DNA of 64,000 nucleotides, taken from positions 620,001-684,000 of the forward strand of contig JBAMDO010000571.1 in the NCBI GenBank assembly GCA_037074765.1, written 5' to 3'. A model generated the notes under the pieces. The model did not search any database. It was not told the DNA's origin and worked only from the letters and a program-made list of their open reading frames with translations. This document shows positions 49,514-61,750 of the stretch, piece after piece. The translations under genes and the position numbers were made by a program. The number at the start of each line of letters is the position of its first letter. Within the stretch, counting starts at the first letter, position 1. This DNA is from Mansonella perstans. Taxonomy: Eukaryota; Nematoda; Chromadorea; Rhabditida; Onchocercidae.

Positions 49514-49853
49514 ATGGGAAAATCCTGTGAGGAAGCGATGAAATATGATGTGCGAACATTCTGATTAAAACCATAAAAACTTGTTGTCCCATTTGAAAAA
49601 CGAATCAAATAGAAGATATCACCCGTTTCATCATCACCAGCTAAACCCCCACTTCACCACATTTTCCAAAAGATCCGCAGGAATAAATCCTGAAAATATC
49701 TTTATTAAATGAGAACGACTCTTTCATTCCGCACGGAAAAAGGATTACATGTATTTTTTTTTGTAACAGCTAATATAGCAAAGTACCCGTTCCTTTCGAA
49801 CATACAACACTACACATCATGAGATGAGTAACATCACTTTAGCATGGTATAAT
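49514..49853 (-). pseudogene. inverted fragment of the ROS-family receptor gene, copy 1
   Basis: The reverse complement matches 17,271-17,609 of the receptor gene: part of an intron, the upstream non-coding stretch and the exon that reads [13 protein letters not shown] in the parent. The parent has six G in the GTGGGGGG run of this exon and the fragment has five, so the copied exon is frameshifted. Because intron sequence is included, it was copied from DNA, not from mRNA. It sits directly upstream of the ZnF4 5' flank. Confidence 0.9.
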
Positions 49854-50552
49854 TTTCTAAAAATTAGCCTCAATATTTCATTTTTATGTCTTTTTTAAAA
49901 CAAAATTTGCTTTTGGAAATTAAGAAATTCCTCGCAAATATAATATGCAATACATCAATCTCAAAGACTTGGACAAATTGAAGCGAAATGGTACAAAACT
50001 GTAGAAAAAATGTTAAGATTGCTCTGCATGAATTATTTTATGGGAATTATGCATTTTGGATTGATAGCATTGTTGCATTGACAACAATGTATTGATGTAT
50101 TGATAAAAATGCAATAAAGCAATCGAAACTAAATGATTCAGCACAAAGGTCGAAAATTAATCCTTATTATAAAATTGTGAAATGTGGACATAGATCACTT
50201 CTATTTGATGTGTATTTATAGACACAATCCTTAACATACTAACAGAAGTGATCCAGTAGTTCTGTAAAACTTTGTTCGCAAATTCCATTCAGTAAGTTTC
50301 ATTTAATTCATTTCTACAGAAAATGTCAGTTGTCAAAATTTTGGATTTCATTATAAACCTGCAAATAAGCTCTCTTTTTTCAACAAAATTATCTTTCTAT
50401 CAAATTTCTTAGTTTTGCAAATTGCACAAACTTTGCTTACCGATAAGTTAGAGATGATCATATTATATCAGCAGTGAATGTGCGACCGTTCTCATTTTAT
50501 AGGGAGAAAATTCTCCATCTTTCAGAATTGGCAAAGGAATTGTCTCATCGAT
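49854..50552 (+). promoter_or_regulatory. 5' flank of ZnF4 (putative promoter region)
   Basis: Same conserved flank as upstream of the other zinc-finger genes, and nearly identical to that of ZnF6 (61,751-62,449). No start site can be fixed. Confidence 0.4.
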
Positions 50553-51008
50553 ATGTATTTCATTTATTTCCTTTTCTTCGTTCTCCAATTTGGCAACATT
50601 CAAACTACCGTAAGTTCATTTGATGAAAAAAATATATATTAAATGCAACATAGCACTGCGATGTTTCGAAATTTTGAAATTTCGATTATGGAGATGAACG
50701 AATTAAGTCGCCAAAAGGAAGTAGCTAATATAAACATCCATGAGAGAATTCATACTGGGGAGAAGCTCTATCCTTGTTCGACATGCAACAAAAATTTTCA
50801 TTCGCCAAGCCATTTAAAAATCCATGACAGAACTCATACCGGGGAGAAACGGTTCCATTGCAACATATGCAACAGAAGTTTCTCTGTTTCATGGAATCTG
50901 GAAACACATAATTTAACTCATACCGATGCGGAGCCTTACTATTGTCTGACATGCAAGAGAAATTTCTTGATAAAACAAAATTTACAGCAGCACATGTTAA
51001 ATCACTGA
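50553..51008 (+). CDS. C2H2 zinc-finger gene ZnF4, 5'-deleted (3 fingers)
   Basis: The hydrophobic first exon (50553-50609, donor GTAAGT) is present. A deletion, visible at TTTCGATTATGGAGATGAACG (50,681-50,701), has removed the intron acceptor and the PLDLS region that the other copies have here. A downstream ATG at 50643 opens a 121-codon frame that runs through the deletion into three intact C2H2 fingers and ends at 51008. It may therefore be a truncated gene with a new start or a pseudogene. The last finger (HMLNH) and 3' flank match ZnF1, not ZnF2 or ZnF6. Confidence 0.65.
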
Positions 51009-53082
51009 AAAAAAAGTCCTCTCTTCCGCTGTTCTGTATACCATAAAGGTTTCCTATTTAATCCAACTTTGAAATCGCACAAGAAGATACATGAAATAAC
51101 TGAAAGGCACATTTCAAACTGAAATACGTTGCCATTTCTGGTGTTATTGATTTTTGTTTTTCTATCAGTTCAATTTTCATTTACTTATTTTATTTTTAAT
51201 AGTCCATTCTTGTTATTATTCTTGTAACTTGTTTATCTCTTATCCATACTTTGTATATTGTCACGTATCCATATTGGTGTCGTTCTTCTTGTTTCTTTCA
51301 TTTTACTTAACTGGAGAATTTGCAAGTTTAAATAAATGCATTTATGCAAACATGATAATCTGCATGCATTACACTAGGAAACTGCAAAATCAATATTTCG
51401 ATGAGAATTCAAAGCGAAAAACATTCAAATGGCTATCGTATCAATTTTCATTCAAAAAATTACTGGAGAATGTTTATCAAACTGGAATCAAAATTATAAT
51501 TTTTGCAAGATTGAGAAAGCATATGAGACAAGTAAGAATAAAAATCAGGCAGAGAGAAAAAAGTTTCCTACTGTAAAGAAAAAGTTACTTCTGAAAGATG
51601 AACACAAATAAAAAATTTAGACAAGATTAAAAAATAAAGAACGAAGGAAAAGCAAATAAGTCAAGAAAAAGTTTTCAACATCTTGAAATAATTTTTTCTG
51701 CAAAACCAATTGAATTCTAGTAACGTGATAAGAGAGTGATTAATGGATCCTTGGAAGAATCATTTGCACTAATACATAACATAACTGCTAATGTTGTGGT
51801 CAAAACCAGAAAATTATGAAGAGAAGAAGGGAGATTTTCTGTTTTATTCTGAAATCAATTGCTTCTTTCTAATTTTAATCGTCCCAATGCAGGCCAATAA
51901 CACTTGTTAAAAATTTATGGATCAATTAATTTTTGTTTCAATTTTTTTCACTAAAAAATCGAAGTCGAGTTTGATGTTATTTCAGCCCTACTGTATTTTT
52001 CAATTACATCTTTCATAGATGAAACATCAATATGTGATGGCAGATTTAATTTTATAATGCTTTATTTTTAATGCCGCTTGCTCATGATTTATTAATATTT
52101 TTACTGTGAAAAAAAATGAATTCAAAGAGTGGGAGTGATTTTAACAGCTTTCATTATTTCACATTTCAGCAAATTTTTAAAGAAATTGATGAAACATTAA
52201 AGAACGAAAAAACGAAAAACGAAAAAGAGAAAAAGAAAAATGCGTAAAACCATAAATAAGAATAAAAAACAAAAAGGGAATAGGAAACGAAATAAAAAAG
52301 GGTGAAAAATAAAGAAAACTGAGAAAAATGAGTCAAAAAAAAAACAGAAAAAATTAAAAAGTGTTCAATTTTTTACTGTTTACTCCACACATATGATGGC
52401 TGACTTATTGTATGTCCAATGTCAATTGCAATTTAATCAAGTTAAGTACACCTTTTGTACAAATGATTATGATTCCAGTTTTAATTTTGACCTCTTCTGA
52501 ATGTAATTTGAAAACTTGTAAAAGTTTCCATCAACTAATATTTAAACTTTCATTTGATTTATGCGCGACGAATTACAAAGTTCGTGAATGATAGTATCAT
52601 TAGATTTTCAGCAAAGTTGTTTGTAGAAGTAATTGTTATTCCAGTTTGATAAACATTCTCCAATAATTTTTTGAATGAAAATTGATACGATATCCATTTG
52701 AATGTTTTTCACTTTGAATTCTCATCGAAATATTGATTTTGCAATTTCCTTTTGTAACGCATGCAGATTATCATGTTTGCATAAATGCATTTATTTAACA
52801 CTTACAAATCTCCAGGAAATTTTTTTAAGAAAGAAACAAGAAGAACAACACCAGTATGGATATGTGACAAAATACAAAGTATGGATAGGAGATAAACAAG
52901 TTACAAGAATAATAACAAAAATGGACTGTTAAAAATAAAATAAGTAAATGAAAATTGAACTGATAGAAAAACAAAAAATCAACAACACTAGAAATGGCAA
53001 CGTATTTCAGTTTGAAATGTGCCTTTCAGTTATTTCATATTTCTTCTTGCGCGATTTCAAAGTTGGGTTAAAAAGGAAACCT
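51009..53082. repeat. palindrome centre between ZnF4 and ZnF5
   Basis: Homologue of 35,569-37,602: the 3' flank of ZnF4, a ~1.1 kb loop (about 51,500-52,630), then the inverted 3' flank of ZnF5. Most of the loop is near-identical to the first one. No gene is supported. Confidence 0.75.
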
Positions 53083-54004
53083 TTATGGTATACAGGACGG
53101 TGGAAGAGAGGACTTTTTTTTTAAGTGACTTAATATGTGCAGCTGTAAACTTTGTTTTCTCCGGAAATTTCTCTTGCATGTCAGACAGTGGTGAGGCTTC
53201 GCATCGGTATGAGTTCTCCTATGTGCATTCAGATTCCATAAAACAGAGAAACTTCTGTTGCATATGCTGCAATGGAACGATTTCTCCCCGGTATGAGTTC
53301 TCTCATGGATTTTTAAATGGCTTGGCGCAAGGAAAGTTTTGTTGCATGTCAAACAAGGGTAGGGTTTCTTCCCGGTATGAGTTCTCTCATGGATTTTTAA
53401 ATAGCTTGGCGCACGGAAAGTTTTGTTGCATGTCAAACAAGGGTGGGGTTTCTTCCCGGTATGAGTTCTCCTATGTGCAAATAAATTCGATACAGCAGAA
53501 AAATTTCTGCTGCATATGTTGCAGTGGAACGGTTTCTCCCCGGTATGAGTTCTTTCATGGATTTTTAAAGCGTCTGAACGAGAAAAATTTTTGTTGCATG
53601 TCGAACAAGGGTAGAGCTTCTTCCCGGTATGAATTTTCTCATGGATGTTTATATTAGCTACTTCCTTTTGGCGACTTAATTCGTTCATCCCATCGCATTT
53701 TTATTTATCAGTTCCGATGATTGTACTGGTGAGCTCAGCGATCCAACGTGTTCTTTTGACACTGATAAATCCAACGGTTCCGTTTGTTCTTTTGGCACTG
53801 ATAAATCCAATGGCTCTGTTTGTCCCGGATGTGCTTTCTCAAATGATAGAAATTATCAATCTCGCACTTAATCGAAATTTCAAAATTTCGAAATATCGCA
53901 GTGCCATTTGTATTTAATGTATATTTTTTTTCATCAAATGAACTTACGGTAGTTTGAATGCTGCCAAATTGGAGAACGAAGAAAAGGAAATAAATGAAAT
54001 ACAT
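53083..54004 (-). pseudogene. C2H2 zinc-finger gene ZnF5 (6 fingers) with N-terminal frameshift
   Basis: Minus-strand exon 1 (54004-53948, hydrophobic start) and exon 2 from 53837, with two PLDLS motifs, as in ZnF2. At 53,689-53,694 one G is missing relative to ZnF2 (GATGGGATG versus GATGGGGATG), which puts a TGA in frame before the fingers. The six fingers themselves are open from an internal ATG (53688) to 53083, so a finger-only protein of 201 residues remains possible. Finger composition is close to ZnF2 except finger five, which resembles the FHCSICNRSF type of ZnF6. Confidence 0.7.
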
Positions 54005-55420
54005 ATCGATGAGACAATTCCTTTGCCAATTCTGAAAGATGGAGAATTTTCTCCCAGTAAAATGAGAACGGTCGCGTATTCACTGCTGATATAATATGAT
54101 CATCCCTAACATCTTGGTAAGCAAAATTTGCTCAATTTTCATAATTAAGGAATTTGATAGAACGATAATTTTGTTGGGAAAAAGAGTGCTTATTTGCAGG
54201 CTTTGAATGAAATGAAACTTACTGAATTGAATGAAATGAAGCTTACTGAATGAAACTGAAGGAGGACAAAGTTTTACAGACACTACTGGATCACTTCTGT
54301 TAGGTATGTTAAGGATTGTGTCTATAAATACACATCCAAATAGGAGTGATCTATGTCCACATTTCACAATTCTGTAATAAGGATTAATTTTCGACCTTTG
54401 TGCTGAATCATTTAGTTTATTGCATTTTTATCAATACATCAATACACTGTCGTCAATGCAACAATGCTATCAATCCACAATGCATAATTCCCATAAAATA
54501 ATTCATGCAGAATAATCGTAACATTTTTTCTACAGTTTTATATCATTTCGCTTCAATTTGTCCAAGTCTTTGAGATGATGTATTGCATATTATGTTTGCG
54601 AGGAATTTCTTAATTTCCAAAAGCAAATATTTGTTTTAAAAAGGACATAAAAATGAAATATTGAGGCTAATTTTTTAGAAAATTTTGACCATTTTACAAA
54701 TAAATTTTACAAATAACAAAATAATTTTTTGCTTCCAAAAATTTTGTTCATTTAAATTAGCAAAAAATAATATTAAAAAAACGATTAAAACAATATAAGC
54801 ATAGTTGAAAAGTACAAAAGTGTAATGTTAAAAAGGAAAATAATGTGTAAGTGACCAAAACAGTAAGGGAATAGGTCGATCAATAAAATAACGGGCAAGA
54901 AAAATATCGGATTTAACGCATTTAAAAAAAGTTCAAAAATTTATTTAATGAAATGAATTTAAACAAAGAAAGGCATTATATGAAACTACAGTGAAGTGAA
55001 AAATAGCATCCATCTTTTTTTTCCAACATAATTATAAAACGACGAAGTGTACAGCGAGGAACATAGTAATCAATTAATCAAATAAATAGATGCAACGAAA
55101 TCGAATTGGAAATTCTATTAATGGATGTAAACAGTCCAAAAAAATTTTATTATATAATATAAAATAGAAGCATGTAGCGAAAAATCAAATCAACAATTAA
55201 ATTAAAAATCACACTAATAAAATGAATTAAAATATACGTGGAAGTAAATTACACTTTAGTATAGCTTTCTTGTGATAAAATTTATCATAAAAAGCCTTCT
55301 TATGACTTTATGATGGCATTAGTGCAATTGGCCATTTTGAATTCAATTGCAATACATTTGCTTAATATTTTTTGTCTGTTAAATTTCTAAAATGAGAAGA
55401 AAGAAGTTTGAGAAGAAAAG
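54005..55420. other. head-to-head region between ZnF5 and pol remnant copy 3
   Basis: Third copy of the ~1.4 kb divergent region (compare 29,760-31,180 and 38,274-39,676). It has no coding potential. Confidence 0.7.
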
Positions 55421-56511
55421 TTGAAATCAACTGTGACGAACAGCACAGTAGCTGAGCAAGAACGACCAGAAGGTAAAAGGATCATACTCTTGTGTAAGAA
55501 GATTAGCGTCATAAATCCAGAAGCTCTGAAATTCCAAACGAAAGCGTTGGCGCTATTGGATTGGGCTCCCAGTTATTATTCATTTCAACTGGTCTGGCAA
55601 AAAGGTTGCACATTCAAGAAACGGAAAAAGACCGAAAAGAGATTAAGTATTGCTTCATTCGACAACAAATTACCAAAGAAGTATAACTCAGCTAAAAAGG
55701 AGGTTGGTGTGAGAATCGGAAAGATGGGAATCATAACTTGCGAGTAATAAACTGGAAGTGATCGCAATCAACGACGAAAGTATTAGTTCTATAAAGGAAA
55801 GAAAAAACTTAGAAGGAGTAGACGATTACTGGAAGCAGCCTGAAATATCTCACTTTGTTTCGGACGTTTGCAAACCTTGATCAGAAGACTTCAAAGATAC
55901 TTCGACGGTACGACGAAACAATTCAAGATCAACTACAATCGGGCATAATTGAGGAAATTCAATGTGACATACATCAAGAGAGTATAATTCACTATCTACC
56001 TCATCACGAAATGATACCTTCACACAAACCTAAAACAAAATTCAGAATAGTCCATGATGCTTTGGCATATCTAAAGGGAACAAGAAGTTTAAACGAAATT
56101 CTATACCGCGGATCTATAATGCTTTCGGACTTAGTAGAGATTATTGCGCTTCCGACTGATGAAAAATGTAATCATAGCCGACATCGAGAAGGTTGTTCTT
56201 ACAATTGGAACTGCATCAATCCGGCAGTACCAGATTCTTCCAGATTCTTCTGGGTAGAAGATATTAAATATGTGGTTACAGAGAAAAACCTGAAATGTTA
56301 TCATTTTAGAAGAGTTCCTTTTGGAGTAATATCGAAACCATTTTTGTCTATAGCAACACTCAGTAGTCATCTAGAGAGGATCGGAAAAGAAACAGCACCA
56401 GAAATCAGGAGGAATTTATATGTGAATAATGTCATATTGTCAGCAAATGGAACAAAGGAAGCCATAAACAAACCGTTTCACTCATTTTTCGTTATTGTTA
56501 TTTTTTATTAG
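55421..56511 (+). pseudogene. BEL/Pao pol remnant, copy 3
   Basis: Protease-like piece 55421-55747 with the same LLDWAPS disruption as copy 2, then an RT piece 55855-56511. Here the RT part is one open frame of 218 codons, whereas copies 1 and 2 are frameshifted in it. The catalytic box reads YVNN, so the acidic residues are still lost. No LTRs or other domains. Confidence 0.8.
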
Positions 56512-57795
56512 ATAGTACCATTGTATTAGCACTTGCGCAATAAAATTTTATCAACCCAAGTCCATTGTTAATTGAATCATTCTTTCATAAAAACGCTTGA
56601 TGCGACAATTTCAAATGATATTTTCAGTGCTAAAATTTGACGACTAGAATTTCCGAATGACACTGCATATTAGTTAATGTGCTATTCGAACGAAATCAAA
56701 AACAAAAAAGCTAATCTAAAGCTGATGTCTAACTTCAGTAGAATTAAGACGATATAAATGTACATTCATATCAGCTGCTAATATCCATAATTTTGCATAT
56801 TACTTTATATAAACCTCATATATTGCATAATTGAAATCAGTTTCTGGAAAGCAATATTAGTAAAATTTAAATATAAAAAATCAGCAAATTTCAAGTATTT
56901 CCGTAAGAAAATGCGATTCTTTGTTCTGCAACAATCTGCATAGTGAAGCTAACTCGGACGTGAAAGTATTTTTCGATAAATATTTGATGTTATGGCACTT
57001 GTCAGAAAAGTTTTTTTTTTAAATTGGTATAAGAAATCTTTATTTATTTACTATTATACCCTATACTTAATTAATTTGGATGTACATTTGATATTTCTAA
57101 TTTGGATGTACATTTGATATTTCATTTGATAATCAAATGCATCAATTTATCTTTTATGAAAACGTTTTTGGACTTTTGATATTTAAATTAAGAGAAAGAA
57201 GTTGAAATTTCAAGCAAAATGTAATGAAAAGAGTAGGAACCGAAGAAATTCTCTGCTTATCAGCTAAGGAAAATCAAATGTATCGAGCTATAATTAAGGA
57301 TCATTGAATATATGTTTATCTGATCGGCTCAGATGATTAACTGATATTGACGGAAAAATTTCATAACTAAATAAAGGCGACTCATCTCCCTCATTTGGTC
57401 AACAAATTTTTTCATTAGCAGCTGCTTTGTAATGAAATTGTAGTACCATCGTTGAGGAAATAAACGCAAAGCCTACTGGCTAATGTCGGAAAATTCCCAA
57501 GTCACAACACAATTTTCCAGTATCAATTGTTTCAAATTAAAATGTTTATGAAACAAATAATTTCATAAGTCCTTTTTCCCTTGGTTGTTTTAGTAGTATG
57601 CATGCGATAGCTACAACAGGCCAACTGCTTCACTCTTACAAAACACCTGGATCAAACGACTGGAAAACAGTTTCCTCTAATCAAGTAATATGATGTAATC
57701 ACAAACTATCACCTCAAAAGGATTAAAATTCAGGTTGATGGAGCCAGGACACAGCAAACGATCAATATGTTGCTTTGATGTTCATATCGAATCTT

Positions 57796-57987
57796 TCTTT
57801 TCGGTTTTTTTCAATGGAAACAATGATTCAATGAGCTTTCTTTGAAAAGTGACTAATCGGACTTTAAATCAAATTCTACAGAAAAAAATCATCGGGCTTT
57901 AGAAAGAACAGAAAAATTAGACTAACACACTGTAAAATCATTTAAAGTCGGATGGATCTCCCATGCTGCAATGTGAGCCTTTTGATT
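57796..57987. repeat. ~192-bp segment present only in tail copy 2
   Basis: Flanking sequence is continuous in copy 1 (GAATCTTTGCTTAGAAATATG near 42,142-42,162) but is split here by ~192 bp. I see no clear terminal repeats or coding frame. It may be a small insertion, or copy 1 may have a deletion. Confidence 0.6.
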
Positions 57988-60837
57988 TTGCTTAGAAATA
58001 TGAATAAAATAAGAAGACAAATAACATTTTCACAGTCGTTCAACACTATATTACTGATTCTATAACAGTAAAAAAAATGAAATTCCCTCTTGCAAGTTTC
58101 TGTGCCTTAGCAAAGTTCTGCAAACGATAGATAACATATGCAAGAAATCAAAAATTTATACCAAATTGCTTTAATTCCTCTTTACAAACGTTGAATTCAG
58201 TTGCTAAATTTTTAAAATATAATAAACAAATACAAATTTTGCAACACAAAGTACATTGATCAAATGCATCAATATTTCTGCTTGTCTACAAAATTTCCAT
58301 AATGAAGGAAACGCTTTGAAATTGAAATTCAGGTTAAGAAAAATGTTTCGACAGAAAATTCCATTCAAAAAAAACAATGCATTGATGTTTAGAAGTAAAT
58401 TATATTGAGTAAAAATTTTTCTTTTGCCGTATTTTGTTATAGAAAATTGCTGATAATTTGTTATCGTTGAAAGATAACAAATTATAATTTTTTTTTTTGG
58501 CAGTTGAGACCTAATTTTATCGTATTATATACATCACTTCTTTTCGATTTGTCCATCCTAATTTATTCTTTTGCCGTTCGATAAACAAATGCGGAAAAAA
58601 AAACAGGTGCTGAAAAACGGGATTGGTTTTACGGTTACACAATACAGATAACTTATATTCACTACTTCCGTTATCGAAGTATATAAAGCGCATTTATTTT
58701 GATATGAACCATCCGCCAATTTTTTTTTATTGGGAAATACTTAGGATATTTCGGTGATTTCAGATTTGTTACACAGCAAAAGGTATGAGAAGTAGTAGTA
58801 CGTATTAGAATAATCTCCTGAACCAACTTTATTCTTTCAGTTCTGATAATTTTATCATCAAAGAGGAATTCCTAAATGACACAATTTTAAAAATAGATTC
58901 ATAAATGCTAACATTCGCTAGAAAGATTTACAAATGTTAATATTCGATAAAAACTACGGCATAATTCATTTCAGAGTATGTCGAAGTCGCTATTAGTTCA
59001 GATGTGGCAAAATTTGTTATTATTCCTTATTTTCACTATTTATTGTATGAGAAACGAGTGACACAAATACCGGGTAAGTGAATGAGTGGTAAAATTCAGA
59101 CAATAGTAAAATTCACAAAAACGATATTGAAAATATGAAAACGATACTAACCTATTGTCATTTTTGATAAATTTAAATGATAGCCAAGCCGAATCACAAG
59201 GCTATTCTTTCTTACGCGATGTTGTAGAGTTGAGCCTTGGCATCTAATTCAGAAACGTCGATTATAACCATTGTTTTTTGTTTCGAGTTAGAATTGCCCA
59301 GTATTTTTGAGGATTTTTTTGAAAATTTTTTATTTCAAATTAGATTTAATGAAGCGATATCTTATTTTCTTCAAAAATCTTATTTCTTTTATTTATTGTT
59401 GTGCAGGTAATAGAGCAGTTGGTAACTCTTGAAAAAATTAACAAAAAGAATTTTAAATTATGAAAAACGATACCTAACCTAATATTTATGGTCTGATAAA
59501 TTTAAACGGTGGTGTCTTTCTGTTTCGTAATGCTATAGTGAAGATTGAAACTCTTTTCATTACTATTCCAGTATCGTTTACTCGGCTAAATGTTTACATT
59601 AAATTTAATGAACAAATCAGGCACCAAAATATTTTACTTTATATTGTTTAACTTGGAAGAGGTTAATTATATTGGTTATGTTTGTGAATATTATACCATG
59701 TTTTAGGATAAGGACCCTGATTGATTTTGGCTATTAGACAATTCACATCGCCGTCTTCATCGTTCAACGTTTTACTGTGATATGCGACAGGACAACTATC
59801 TTCATCAACATCGCTTATAATTTTCAGTCAAGAATCCTCAATTTCAATGGATATTTCATTAATATTTACTATCTTAGTTCATGTTTGATTATATTGGATT
59901 ATATTGGGTTATGTTTAATTATATTGGATTTCTACTGGGTTATCTTTAATTGTACTGGTTTTGTTTTGGATTAGTATAGTATCAACAAGCATATACGTAG
60001 GTACAGATTGCGCTTAGATAAGAATAAAAACCGCAACGGTCGCTGAATAGCAAATAGCATATAAATGATGGAATTTCCATGACCATTACTTAGGAAAGGA
60101 TTAATTGTTAAATGCTAGGAAAGTGGCTGACGAAGTTAGGCTAACGAAGAAAATAAAAAGTATCAAATGCAATAAAACATGATTCAAAAGAGCAATCGAT
60201 AATAATTCCAGGATAACATACGTTCATTACTAATCTTTGAACTATAAAAGTTTTTTTCAATTTAGAATACATTGATCTTCTCTTCTACCTATCCAACTTA
60301 TAAAATTACTGATTAGTTTTAAAAGCTACATAATATCAGTAGATTTATTTCTCATCGTAAAATAATTTCTTTGCAGATATTTTTCTTTATTATTATTAGT
60401 ATTCTTACTATTATCATTATTATTAATATTTAGTATGCATCTTTGTTTAGCATAAATCGAACATTTAAAGTAACATTCACTGACAATTCATATTTCACAA
60501 ATGATATTGCTTTTTACTAAATGACAAAAAAAATCGGGAAGAATGGAGTAAATTTCATATTCTTTTCACTTAATATATCATTTTATTAAGAAAATGTTCA
60601 GAATAAATAATCGAAAAACTTACACAAAGTATTTCCACTATAACCTTATTGGGATTTTGTAAGAGAGAAACAAAAACTTTACGAATTGATGATCGAAAGG
60701 CTGCCCATTTAGAGGCATTGAAAAAAACAGCTCTCCTGTATTTAGAAATTGAAACAATGTAAGATAAGTCAATAACTTCAATTTACTAAAGTTAATAGAT
60801 TTCACATATTTCTTGAAATATGAAAAAAAAATAAGCA

Positions 60838-60842
60838 GAAAT
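60838..60842 (+). other. empty target site of the inverted-LTR element
   Basis: AAGCAGAAATCATGTAATGC is continuous here. In copy 1 the same sequence is split at GAAAT by the element, with GAAAT duplicated. Confidence 0.9.
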
Positions 60843-61410
60843 CATGTAATGCAAAGCCAATATACTTGCAATACAACAAATACTCCGTTACTATCGTTTG
60901 GTAATCTACAATTGTAATTGTATCGCATATAGCAAAATTAATTTGCTTATGGCCTAAAATTTAATTAAATTGCCTAATATTTTTAAGAATTTCAATAAAA
61001 ATATGTTACTATTCTAGTGTCATTTACTCTGTAAAATGTTTCACATTAAATTTATTGAACAAATCGGGCACCAGCATATTTTATTTCATCTAATTTGTAA
61101 AAAATTATTCTGCAGTTATGTTATGGAAGAAATTGAAACAGCGTCAAATAAGAAACATCAATTTACTATAATTAATAAATTTATCATATTCTCTGAAAAT
61201 GCAGAAAAGAAGCAGAAATCATAACAGCGTCTTGCTTGTTTTCTATGTTCCATCAAATCCGAAATGCTTTATTTTTGAAACATTCATTCACTCCACAACT
61301 CATTTTCGTCATCACAACAGAATACTACAGATTCATAAAAAATTTAAAACTAAAACAATAAATCAGCAGTATAATGCTGAAATTACAGGTGAAAATTCCA
61401 AAAAAAAAAC

Positions 61411-61750
61411 ATGGGAAAATCCTGTGAGGAAGCGATGAAAAATGATGTGCGAACATTCTGATTAAAACCATAAAAACTTGTTGTCCCATTTGAAAAACGA
61501 ATCAAATAGAAGATATCACCCGTTTCATCATCACCAGCTAAACCCCCACTTCACCACATTTTCCAAAAGATCCGCAGGAATAAATCCTGAAAATACCTTT
61601 ATTAAATGAGAACGACTCTTTCATTCCGCACGGAAAAAGGATTACATGTATTTTTTTTTGTAACAGCTAATATAGCAAAGTACCCGTTCCTTTCGAACAT
61701 ACAACACTACACATCATGAGATGAGTAACATCACTTTAGCATGGTATAAT
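61411..61750 (-). pseudogene. inverted fragment of the ROS-family receptor gene, copy 2
   Basis: Near-identical to 49,514-49,853, including the five-G frameshift, so both descend from one capture event that preceded duplication of the array unit. It lies directly upstream of the ZnF6 5' flank. Confidence 0.9.

Larger units (their letters stand above)
56512..61410. repeat. array tail, copy 2 (uninterrupted)
   Basis: Homologue of 40,763-45,015 joined to 48,956-49,513. It differs by a ~114-bp deletion near 57,580, about 192 extra bp at about 57,796-57,987, and many small changes. It keeps the unoccupied target of the retroelement. No intact gene is supported. Confidence 0.75.
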
